From JAZRUY01 sp045598845 (GTDB taxonomy: Bacteria; Verrucomicrobiota; Lentisphaeria; Victivallales; Victivallaceae), in contig JAZRUY010000051.1 in NCBI GenBank assembly GCA_045598845.1, positions 1-5,849 of the forward strand: a stretch of DNA of 5,849 bases, given 5' to 3'. Below are positions 1-5,499 of the stretch, in pieces. The notes under the pieces are model-generated. The model did no database searches and had not been told where the DNA came from. It saw nothing but the letters and a program-made list of their open reading frames with translations. Numbering within the stretch: the first letter of the stretch is position 1; each line of letters begins with the position of its first letter. Both the position numbers and the translations under genes were made by a program.

Positions 1-510
1 CTGGACTGGGAGCCCGGCGACATCCGCGCCGCCGGGGAATTGCTGGCCGCTTTGCCGGAAACCGTCAGCCGCTGCGCGGAATGCGGAGCCTGGGCGCCGG
101 CCGGGGAAAAATGTCCGGTCTGCTCCGATGCCGGCCGGGATTCCGGAGCGGTATGCGTGGTTGAGACGCAGGCGCAGCTGCTCGCCATCGAGGAGAGCGG
201 TTATTACCGCGGCGTATATCATGTGCTGGGCGGCCGGATATCCCCGATGGACGGCGAGGACGGCTCCGGTCTGAATATTCCCGCTTTGCTGCGGCGCGCC
301 GGATCCGGAACCGTGAAAGAGATTATTCTGGCGCTGAGCAGCGATATGGAGGGCCGCGCCACCGCCGCCTATCTGGCCGGACTGCTGGCCGGAAGCGGGG
401 TGAAGATCACCCGCCCCGCCCTGGGGCTGCCGGCCGGCACCCGCTTTTCCTTTGCCGATGCCGCCACTATCAATGCGGCTTTTTCCGGCCGCAGCGAGGT
501 CGGTCTGTAG
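1..510 (+). CDS. recR: Recombination mediator protein RecR, 5' end outside window
   Basis: RecR works with RecO (and RecF) to load RecA onto SSB-coated single-stranded DNA at gaps in the cytoplasm. The frame is open from base 1, so the gene begins upstream; the TTG at 40 is an internal codon, not a start. What remains is 169 codons of a protein usually near 200 residues, so only the N-terminal helix-hairpin-helix part is missing. Visible in fragment numbering: a four-cysteine zinc finger (C25-x2-C28 and C38-x2-C41), then a Toprim domain opening with VCVVE (E55) and running through YRGVYHVLGG and SPMDG, the conserved EGRATAAYL block (E117) and the C-terminal GLPAG motif. These are the standard RecR signatures in the right order. 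The stop (TAG 508-510) is 3 nt before rnhC and in the same frame. Identification is firm; the RecR-type GLPVG appears here as GLPAG, a mild change. Confidence 0.95.
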   Translation: MDWEPGDIRAAGELLAALPETVSRCAECGAWAPAGEKCPVCSDAGRDSGAVCVVETQAQLLAIEESGYYRGVYHVLGGRISPMDGEDGSGLNIPALLRRAGSGTVKEIILALSSDMEGRATAAYLAGLLAGSGVKITRPALGLPAGTRFSFADAATINAAFSGRSEVGL

Positions 511-513
511 TTT

Positions 514-1470
514 ATGGGCGCTTCAAAAAGCAGTTTTACGTTTACCGTTACCCCGGAGCAGGGTGAAACGCTCCGCCGTCTGCTGGAAGCGCGGGGCTGG
601 CAGTTCTCCGATCTGCCTTACGCGCACTGGCGGGCCGCCGGCGACCGTGTCAATATCGCTTATTACAACTCCGGCAAGCTCACCGTGCAGGGGAGCGGGG
701 CGGAGGATTTCGCGCGGTTCACCCTTGAACCGGATATTCTGCACACTTTTACTTTCGATTACCCGGATGACGGCGGTGTGAAATCAGCGGCCGCCGGGGC
801 GCCGCCCGCGGATGAAACATCGCCGCACGGCGGCGTGGACGAGAGCGGCAAAGGGGATTTCTTCGGCCCGCTCTGCGTCGCGGCGGTATATGCGGATACG
901 CGCACCGCGCCTCTCCTGCGCACCGCCGGCTGCTGTGATTCCAAACTGATAAAAAGCGATGCCCGGATCCGCGCGATAGCGGCGGAAATCAGGAAAATCG
1001 CCGGACGCGGTGTCGCGGTGCTGACGCTGCGCCCTGAAACTTATAATTCCCTTTATTCCCGTATCGGCAATCTCAACCGGCTGCTGGCGTGGGGCCATGC
1101 CAGAGTTATAGAGAATTTGCTCGGGCAGGGACCGGATTGCCCCCGGGTGGTGTCCGACAAGTTCGGCAATGAAATTCTGATCAGACGCGCTTTGATGGAA
1201 CGCGGACGCAAGATAAAAACGGAGCAGCGGGTAAGAGGCGAAAGCGATGTGGCCGTAGCCGCCGCCAGCATCATTGCGCGCGAGGCTTTTCTGACCGGCA
1301 TGGAGGAATTGACCGGGCCAGCCGGTATGGAATTGCCGCGCGGCGCCGGTGCCCCGGTGCGTGTGGCGGCTGAAACTTTGCTGGCGGCAAAAGGAAAGGA
1401 AATTTTTGCCAAATGCGCCAAACTGCATTTCCGCACTTACGCGGAAATCACCGGCGAAGGAGGAAACTGA
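514..1470 (+). CDS. rnhC: Ribonuclease HIII
   Basis: RNase HIII cleaves the RNA strand of RNA:DNA hybrids (R-loops, primers) in a metal-dependent reaction. The 318-residue length fits the family (about 300). Residues 1-90 form the N-terminal TBP-like substrate-binding domain typical of type HIII (for example VNIAYYNSGKLTVQGSG), followed by an Ala/Pro/Gly-rich linker near 91-106. The catalytic domain starts with the diagnostic DESGKGDFFGP. The acidic catalytic set is visible: D109, E110, D215 (in VSDKFGNE) and D245 (in ESDVAVAAASIIARE). Their spacing (106 and 30) nearly matches D97/E98/D202/D232 of the Geobacillus enzyme, as I recall it. The ATG lies 3 nt after the recR stop. The only Shine-Dalgarno-like string, GAGGT at 496-500, is 13 nt away, which is long, so coupling to recR translation is likely. 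The G-K-G after DES rules out RNase HII, which has D-E-[AV]-G-R-G. Confidence 0.96.
   Translation: MGASKSSFTFTVTPEQGETLRRLLEARGWQFSDLPYAHWRAAGDRVNIAYYNSGKLTVQGSGAEDFARFTLEPDILHTFTFDYPDDGGVKSAAAGAPPADETSPHGGVDESGKGDFFGPLCVAAVYADTRTAPLLRTAGCCDSKLIKSDARIRAIAAEIRKIAGRGVAVLTLRPETYNSLYSRIGNLNRLLAWGHARVIENLLGQGPDCPRVVSDKFGNEILIRRALMERGRKIKTEQRVRGESDVAVAAASIIAREAFLTGMEELTGPAGMELPRGAGAPVRVAAETLLAAKGKEIFAKCAKLHFRTYAEITGEGGN
1457..1463 (+). promoter_or_regulatory. Ribosome binding site that fixes the galM start
   Basis: AAGGAGG, a full Shine-Dalgarno match, lies inside the last codons of rnhC and 9 nt before the ATG at 1473. It favours that ATG over the in-frame ATG at 1413, which lies well inside rnhC and would add 20 residues unlike GalM. 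Confidence 0.85.
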
Positions 1471-1472
1471 GC

Positions 1473-2480
1473 ATGGCGGAAGAATTGCGTTTTTACCGGC
1501 TGGAGAATTCCGCCGGGGATTTCGCCGCCGAAATCGTGCCGTTCGGCGCCGCGGTGGCGGCGCTGTCTACCCCCGGCGCGGACGGACGCATGGTGAATGT
1601 GGCGGCCGGCTTGCCGGCGCCGGATGATTACCGGGAAAATCCGGATAACTTCGGCGCGGTGGTGGGCAGGGTGGCCAACCGCATTTCCTCCGGCAGTTTC
1701 GAGCTGGACGGGCGGATTTATCATCTGGATTTGAACGAACCCGGACGCGGCAACACCCTGCACGGCGGTAATCCGGGATATGCGCACCGGCTCTGGCGGG
1801 TGATAGAATCCGGCCGCAGTTTTATCCGGCTGGGACTGGACAGCCCGGACGGTGAAAGCGGATTCCCGGGAGCCGTGTGCATCGAGGTCCGCTACACCGT
1901 AACCGACCGCCGGGAATTGAGGATAGATTATATCGCATCGCCGGACCGCCCGACTCCCGTAAGCCTGACCGGCCACGCTTATTTTAACCTCAACGGCGAA
2001 GGCGCCGCCATGGACGGGCACAGTTTCAGTATCGCCGCTTCGCGCCGGGTGGAGGTGGACAGCCGGCTTGCGCCGACCGGAGCGCTGCCGGATGTGGGCG
2101 GCACGGTTTACGATCTGCGCGGAGGCCGGAGTTTCACTGAAATCATGGAAGAGCTGCCGCGCGGATTCGATGACTGTTTTGTGCTGGACAATCCGTCGGT
2201 TGACCGGCCAAGTTTGCGGGCGTTTTCCCGGCTGACCGGTATTTCGATGGAGATGTACACCGATTTTCCCGGAGTACAGTTCTGCATGTGCAATTTCCTT
2301 AACGGCAGGCGTTCCGGACGTTCCGGTCGGCCTTACGGACCTTTTTCCGCATTCTGCTGCGAGGCGGAATATTTTCCCGACAGCGTGCATTTCCCCGCTT
2401 TCCCGTCGGTGGTTTTCTCACCCGACCGTCCTTTCGAACAGACGGTGATTTATCGTTTCGGAGCGGGTTATGGGAATTGA
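1473..2480 (+). CDS. galM: Aldose 1-epimerase (galactose mutarotase)
   Basis: GalM interconverts the alpha and beta anomers of hexoses such as galactose and glucose, feeding the Leloir pathway and other anomer-specific kinases. The 335 residues from the ATG at 1473 match the usual 335-350. Family blocks appear in order: GRVANRISSGSFELDG (substrate Arg/Asn), NTLHGG with H97, GHAYFNL with H168 (general acid), GFDDCFVLDN (substrate aspartate) and CCEAEYFPDS with E297 (general base). H97/H168/E297 correspond in order and spacing to H96/H170/E304 of the Lactococcus enzyme as I recall it. The commonly seen Glu-x-Gln of the last block is Glu-Ala-Glu here, so a substrate-contact position differs while the catalytic glutamate stays. 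No signal peptide is visible, so it should be cytoplasmic. The start is 2 nt after the rnhC stop, and the end overlaps the next gene by 11 nt. True substrate preference cannot be read from the sequence; no galK or galT is in the window. Confidence 0.93.
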   Translation: MAEELRFYRLENSAGDFAAEIVPFGAAVAALSTPGADGRMVNVAAGLPAPDDYRENPDNFGAVVGRVANRISSGSFELDGRIYHLDLNEPGRGNTLHGGNPGYAHRLWRVIESGRSFIRLGLDSPDGESGFPGAVCIEVRYTVTDRRELRIDYIASPDRPTPVSLTGHAYFNLNGEGAAMDGHSFSIAASRRVEVDSRLAPTGALPDVGGTVYDLRGGRSFTEIMEELPRGFDDCFVLDNPSVDRPSLRAFSRLTGISMEMYTDFPGVQFCMCNFLNGRRSGRSGRPYGPFSAFCCEAEYFPDSVHFPAFPSVVFSPDRPFEQTVIYRFGAGYGN

Positions 2481-2964
2481 AACCGAACGGAAATTCTTAT
2501 TGAAAAACGCGGACTGGCGCACCGCCGCCGGTCCGGGAGTCCGGCTGATTCAGGGGTATCTGCCGACCGGCGGCGCACCGTCGGTGCGGATCCGGATCTC
2601 CGGCGGCGGAAAGGCTTATCTGACGCTGAAGGGCGCGGCGCACGGCATATCGCGCAGCGAATTCGAATACGAGGTGCCGGTGGAAGACGCAGGGGAGATG
2701 CTGCGGGAATTCTGCGGGAGCCGGGTGGTGGAGAAAATCAGGTACAAGGTCCCTTTCGGCAAATCAGTCTGGGAGGTGGATGAATATCTGGGCGCCAATG
2801 CCGGTTTGTTCACCGCCGAACTGGAATTCGCTTCCGGCGATGATAATGAGGATTTTGCGGAGCCGCCGTGGCTGGGGGAGGAAGTTACCGGCGACCGGCG
2901 CTACTCCAACGGGGCGCTGAGTGTGTCGCCCTACTCGGAATGGTATGAACAATCCGGCAAATGA
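2470..2964 (+). CDS. CYTH-domain protein, probable triphosphate tunnel metalloenzyme
   Basis: A 164-residue single-domain CYTH (CyaB/thiamine-triphosphatase) protein. The hallmark ExExK is at the N terminus (E4, E6, K8 in IETERKFLL). The alternating charged residues that line the tunnel follow: R40 and R42 (VRIRI), K54 (LTLKG), E64/E66/E68 (SEFEYE), K89 and R91 (KIRYKV), E102 and D104 (WEVDEY), E117 and E119 (AELEF), then WLGEEVTGDRRYSN near the C terminus. Small bacterial members of this type (Nitrosomonas NE1496, Clostridium thermocellum TTM) hydrolyse tripolyphosphate or nucleoside triphosphates with a divalent metal; adenylate cyclase activity is a less likely alternative. Assigning triphosphatase activity here is inference from family. 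The gene overlaps the galM end by 11 nt, and GGAG at 2460-2463 is 6 nt before the ATG, supporting this start. It appears to be the last gene of the recR-rnhC-galM unit. Confidence 0.9.
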   Translation: MGIETERKFLLKNADWRTAAGPGVRLIQGYLPTGGAPSVRIRISGGGKAYLTLKGAAHGISRSEFEYEVPVEDAGEMLREFCGSRVVEKIRYKVPFGKSVWEVDEYLGANAGLFTAELEFASGDDNEDFAEPPWLGEEVTGDRRYSNGALSVSPYSEWYEQSGK

Positions 2965-3029
2965 TATGTAACTTCCATTGAAAATTGCTTGTTTATCCAT
3001 AAAAAATACATAAAAATACAAACCGGTGT

Positions 3030-3058
3030 TTGCCTGCCCTGTGTTGAGAGATTATATT
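3030..3058 (+). promoter_or_regulatory. Sigma70-type promoter candidate for nagB
   Basis: TTGCCT (3030-3035, four of six consensus bases) and TATATT (3053-3058, five of six) are separated by exactly 17 nt. An A-rich tract (2998-3022), resembling an UP element, lies just upstream. Transcription would start near 3065, giving a leader of about 75 nt before the nagB ATG. This is a match by eye to the E. coli-type consensus. Confidence 0.55.
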
Positions 3059-3066
3059 TCCGCTGT

Positions 3067-3077
3067 CGGAATTTCCG
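3067..3077 (+). promoter_or_regulatory. Inverted repeat just downstream of the nagB promoter, operator-like
   Basis: CGGAA-T-TTCCG is a perfect 5-bp inverted repeat around one base, centred a few bases after the predicted transcription start. CGGAAT (3067-3072) can alternatively pair with ATTCCG at 3089-3094 in the RNA. Position and symmetry suit a repressor operator, but 5-bp arms are short and no regulator gene is present. Confidence 0.25.
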
Positions 3078-3093
3078 GCGGCGGATTGATTCC

Positions 3094-3108
3094 GTTTACC
3101 GGTTTACC
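3094..3108 (+). repeat. Tandem heptamer direct repeat in the nagB leader
   Basis: GTTTACC occurs at 3094-3100 and 3102-3108, one turnover of 8 nt, within the presumed untranslated leader about 32-46 nt before the nagB start. Its purpose is unknown and it may be chance. Confidence 0.35.
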
Positions 3109-3128
3109 TGAAATTGAAACATAACTAC

Positions 3129-3133
3129 GGAGG
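3129..3133 (+). promoter_or_regulatory. Ribosome binding site that fixes the nagB start
   Basis: GGAGG lies 7 nt before the ATG at 3141. It favours that start over the in-frame TTG at 3114, which lies upstream of the site and would add nine residues not expected in NagB. Confidence 0.85.
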
Positions 3134-3140
3134 CAGTGTT

Positions 3141-3926
3141 ATGGATGTTGTGATTCTTCCCGGCGCATCGGATGCGGAACTGTTTACCGCGCGGCTGATC
3201 GCCGCGCAGGTCAAAGCGAAACCGGACGCGGTTCTGGGGCTGGCCACCGGCGCCACCCAGGAGGCGGTTTATGCCCGTCTGGCGGAAATGTGCGCCAGGG
3301 GGGAAGTCGATTTCTCCCGGATTTCCAGTTTCAACCTGGATGAATACGCCGGTCTGGACGGCAACGACAGGAATTCTTACCGCTACTATATGAATCATCA
3401 TCTGTTCGATCATGTCAATATCCGCAAGGAGGCGACCCGGCTGCCAGACGGCACCGCCGCCGATCCCGAAGCGGAATGCGCCGCGTATGAGCGCGACATC
3501 AGGGCCGCCGGCGGTGTGGATTTGCAGCTGCTCGGTCTCGGGAACGACGGCCATATCGGTTTCAATGAACCGATGAGCAGTTTCCGCAGCCGCACCCGTC
3601 TGGTGGTGCTTTCACCGGAAACCCTGCGGCAGAACGGCGGATATTTCGATCCGCCCGAGAGCATGCCGCACTGCGCTTTCACCATGGGTATCGGTACGGT
3701 TATGGACGCCCGTAAAGTGGTGATGCTGGTTACCGGAGCCCGCAAGGCCGCGGTTACCGCCGCCGCCCTGGAAGGACCGGTCAGCGCCATGGTGCCGGCC
3801 AGCGCGCTGCAGATGCACGCCGATGCGGTGACCGTGCTCGACGAGGCGGCCGCATCGCAGTTGAAACTGCGCGAATACTACCGCGCCGCTTTCGCCGAAG
3901 ATCCGCGCTGGCGGAATCTCCGCTGA
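3141..3926 (+). CDS. nagB: Glucosamine-6-phosphate deaminase
   Basis: NagB converts glucosamine 6-phosphate to fructose 6-phosphate and ammonia, linking amino-sugar catabolism (GlcNAc, chitin, mucin glycans, cell-wall sugars) to glycolysis. The 261 residues compare with 266 in E. coli. Visible: the phosphate-binding GLATGATQ near the start, FNLDEY with D67, and GNDGHIGFNEP with D136, H138 and E143. These equal the E. coli catalytic residues D72, D141, H143 and E148 with a constant offset of five. The SRTR segment follows at 150-153. S146, S147 and R153 match allosteric-site residues of E. coli NagB, but the position of K160 is V155, so GlcNAc-6-P activation may be absent or altered (inference). 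The LDEY and FNEP signatures exclude 6-phosphogluconolactonase. It is first in a two-gene operon with its own promoter candidate and a ROK-like kinase 30 nt downstream. Confidence 0.96.
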   Translation: MDVVILPGASDAELFTARLIAAQVKAKPDAVLGLATGATQEAVYARLAEMCARGEVDFSRISSFNLDEYAGLDGNDRNSYRYYMNHHLFDHVNIRKEATRLPDGTAADPEAECAAYERDIRAAGGVDLQLLGLGNDGHIGFNEPMSSFRSRTRLVVLSPETLRQNGGYFDPPESMPHCAFTMGIGTVMDARKVVMLVTGARKAAVTAAALEGPVSAMVPASALQMHADAVTVLDEAAASQLKLREYYRAAFAEDPRWRNLR

Positions 3927-3956
3927 TACTTGAACATGACAAGCCGGGGATAAATC

Positions 3957-5351
3957 ATGCAGTTGAATATTAAACCGAAATTTGTTACGGACCTTGATCC
4001 CGCTTTCGTGCCAGCCGCCCTGTGGAACCGCGAGTACCGCCGTTTAGCGGCATCCGGTGCGGGAAAGCGCCGTATCGCGCTTACTTTTGAACGGGCCAAC
4101 GGCACGGTTTCCCGCTACGACACCGAAATACTGGGAGATTCGGCCGGCAACCGGATGTTGAATTACCGTTACGTCGAGCGGATTGTCAAGTTTCTGCTTT
4201 GGGCCCGGGGCGGATGGAAAATCACCGTGGCCGGCGCCGGAGAACTGGCGGATATGCTGGCGGAAGATTATTCTCCGTCCGGCCGTCACGCTTTCGACTG
4301 CAGGGTTATCGGACGGCAGGTTTACGGCCACGATCTGAAAATCGAAAAATGCGCTTTTGAAGACGCGCCGGCCGCAAAGGAAACGGCGGTCAAACTTGGC
4401 GGCCATACCGACGGATGCCGTATCGGGTTCGATCTCGGCGGCAGCGACCGCAAATGCGCCGCTGTGATTGACGGCGAATGCGTCCATTGCGAAGAAGTGG
4501 TCTGGAATCCTTATTTTGAGAAGGATATCAATTACCACTACGAGGGAATTCTGGATTCTTTGCGCCGCGCGGCCGCTAAATTACCGCATATCGATGCCAT
4601 CGGCGGAAGCGCCGCCGGAGTTTACGTTGACGGCGTGCCGAAAATCGCATCGCTGTTCCGCGGCATTCCTGAGGAAAAATTCCAGGAACAGGTGCATCCG
4701 TTGTTCCGCCGTATCGCGGATAATTTCCCCGGAGTGCCGTTTGTGGTTCTCAATGACGGAGAAGTTACCGCTCTGGCCGGGGCGATGAGCGGTATGGGTA
4801 ATGCACTGCTGGGGGTATCCATGGGTACCAGCGAAGCCGGCGGTTTTGTTACTCCGGACGGAACTTTGACCGATCATCTGAACGAACTGGCGTTTTCTCC
4901 GGTGGATTACCGCGAAGACAATCCGGTGAAAGACGAATGGTCGGGGGAGTGCGGCGCCGGAGCCTGTTTCCTGTCGCAGCAGGCGCTGCGAATTCTGGCG
5001 AAACCGGCCGGATTCAGTTTCGCCGCCGATATGCCGCTGCCTGAGCAGCTCAAGGCGGTTCAGGCGGCCATGGCCGCCGGCGATGCAAGGGCGGAGCGGA
5101 TTTACCGTGCGCTCGGCATATATCTCGGCTACTCCGTGGCGCATTATGCGGATTTCTATCCGCTGCGCAATCTGCTGCTGCTCGGAAGAGTGTCTTCCGG
5201 AGCCGGCGGAGAACTTGCACTGCGGGTGGCCGAAGAAGTCCTTCATTCGGAATTTCCTGAATTGCAGATCGGTTTGCGGGTTCCGGACGAGAAATTCAAA
5301 AGGCTCGGCCAGGCGATGATCGCCGCTTCGCTTCCGGAGCTGAAGCATTGA
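3957..5351 (+). CDS. ROK-family (ASKHA) sugar-kinase-like protein with long N-terminal extension
   Basis: A 464-residue protein whose residues 155-460 read as a ROK/ASKHA sugar kinase. Phosphate-binding loop 1 is FDLGGSDRK (159-166), the catalytic-base motif is VVLNDGEVTALAG with D267, and the second phosphate loop is SMGTSEAGG (289-296), followed by an ROK-like NELAFSPVD (E310). ROK proteins are usually about 300 residues; here about 150 extra residues precede the ATPase core, with no helix-turn-helix I can recognise, so it is unlikely to be a NagC/XylR-type repressor. The ROK zinc site (His plus CxCGxxGC) is degenerate: F313 replaces His, the first Cys is Gly330, and only C332 and C337 of CGAGAC remain. 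GGGGA at 3946-3950 lies 6 nt before the ATG. Pairing with nagB suggests phosphorylation of glucosamine, GlcNAc or glucose, but the substrate is inferred from context only. It is the last gene before a strong terminator. Confidence 0.78.
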   Translation: MQLNIKPKFVTDLDPAFVPAALWNREYRRLAASGAGKRRIALTFERANGTVSRYDTEILGDSAGNRMLNYRYVERIVKFLLWARGGWKITVAGAGELADMLAEDYSPSGRHAFDCRVIGRQVYGHDLKIEKCAFEDAPAAKETAVKLGGHTDGCRIGFDLGGSDRKCAAVIDGECVHCEEVVWNPYFEKDINYHYEGILDSLRRAAAKLPHIDAIGGSAAGVYVDGVPKIASLFRGIPEEKFQEQVHPLFRRIADNFPGVPFVVLNDGEVTALAGAMSGMGNALLGVSMGTSEAGGFVTPDGTLTDHLNELAFSPVDYREDNPVKDEWSGECGAGACFLSQQALRILAKPAGFSFAADMPLPEQLKAVQAAMAAGDARAERIYRALGIYLGYSVAHYADFYPLRNLLLLGRVSSGAGGELALRVAEEVLHSEFPELQIGLRVPDEKFKRLGQAMIAASLPELKH

Positions 5352-5361
5352 ATTCCGGAAT

Positions 5362-5389
5362 AAAACCGCGGATTTTTCCGCGGTTTTTT
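5362..5389 (+). terminator. Rho-independent terminator of the nagB-kinase operon
   Basis: An 11-bp perfect stem (5362-5372 pairing with 5377-5387, GC core CCGCGG) encloses a TTTT loop and runs into a six-T tract (5384-5389). It begins 10 nt after the kinase stop. The A-run on its left arm means the mirror image also carries T residues, so it may act weakly from the other strand too. Confidence 0.92.
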
Positions 5390-5499
5390 ACCAAATAAAT
5401 GTAAATTCCGGATGCCGGCGCTTGAAAATCCTTCGTCACGGTGTTTTTTTACAACAGATTACAGGAATATTTCAACGCAACCATGGTTCAACAGAGAAA
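5390..5499. other. Intergenic gap before the GcvH-like gene
   Basis: About 110 nt with no supported gene. It contains a seven-T run (5444-5450) with no convincing stem before it, and TTGAAA at 5422-5427 with no good -10 box at 16-18 nt. A promoter for the next gene is expected here, because the terminator upstream isolates it, but I cannot place one. Confidence 0.6.

Larger units (their letters stand above)
2965..3140. other. Intergenic regulatory region upstream of nagB
   Basis: This 176-nt stretch has no supported gene and is visibly AT-richer than its surroundings, especially 2971-3022. It separates the recR-to-CYTH unit from the nagB operon. I find no GC-rich hairpin plus T-run that would terminate the upstream unit, so read-through into nagB is possible. 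It holds an A-rich tract, a promoter candidate, an inverted repeat, a direct repeat and the nagB ribosome binding site. Confidence 0.8.

Noticed and set aside
452..781. A + strand open frame spanning the recR end and the rnhC start
   Set aside because: It overlaps two real genes out of frame, and the Arg/Ser/Pro-rich translation is typical of a shadow frame.
784..1428. A 214-codon - strand open frame opposite rnhC
   Set aside because: Antisense to a firmly identified RNase HIII, with no recognisable domain and no ribosome binding site noted.
1413..1472. An upstream ATG extending galM by 20 residues
   Set aside because: It lies inside rnhC, and the perfect Shine-Dalgarno at 1457-1463 serves the ATG at 1473, which gives a normal-length GalM.
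1437..2390. A 317-codon open frame on the - strand opposite galM
   Set aside because: It is entirely antisense to a gene with clear catalytic motifs, its translation resembles no family, and long antisense frames are expected in GC-rich coding DNA.
2965..3020. Search for a terminator ending the recR-to-CYTH unit
   Set aside because: The AT-rich segment has no GC-rich hairpin followed by a T-run, so none is reported.
4581..5348. A 255-codon - strand open frame opposite the ROK-like kinase
   Set aside because: It mirrors the codon pattern of the + strand gene; the translation is Arg/His/Gln-rich without family motifs.
5352..5361. A 10-bp palindrome ATTCCGGAAT right after the kinase stop
   Set aside because: Short, with no loop and directly beside the terminator; the similar ATTCCGGA at 5405-5412 is probably chance in a sequence rich in CCGGA.
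5422..5453. A possible promoter (TTGAAA) and a T-run resembling a second terminator before the GcvH-like gene
   Set aside because: No -10 box at acceptable spacing follows the TTGAAA, and no stem precedes the seven-T run.
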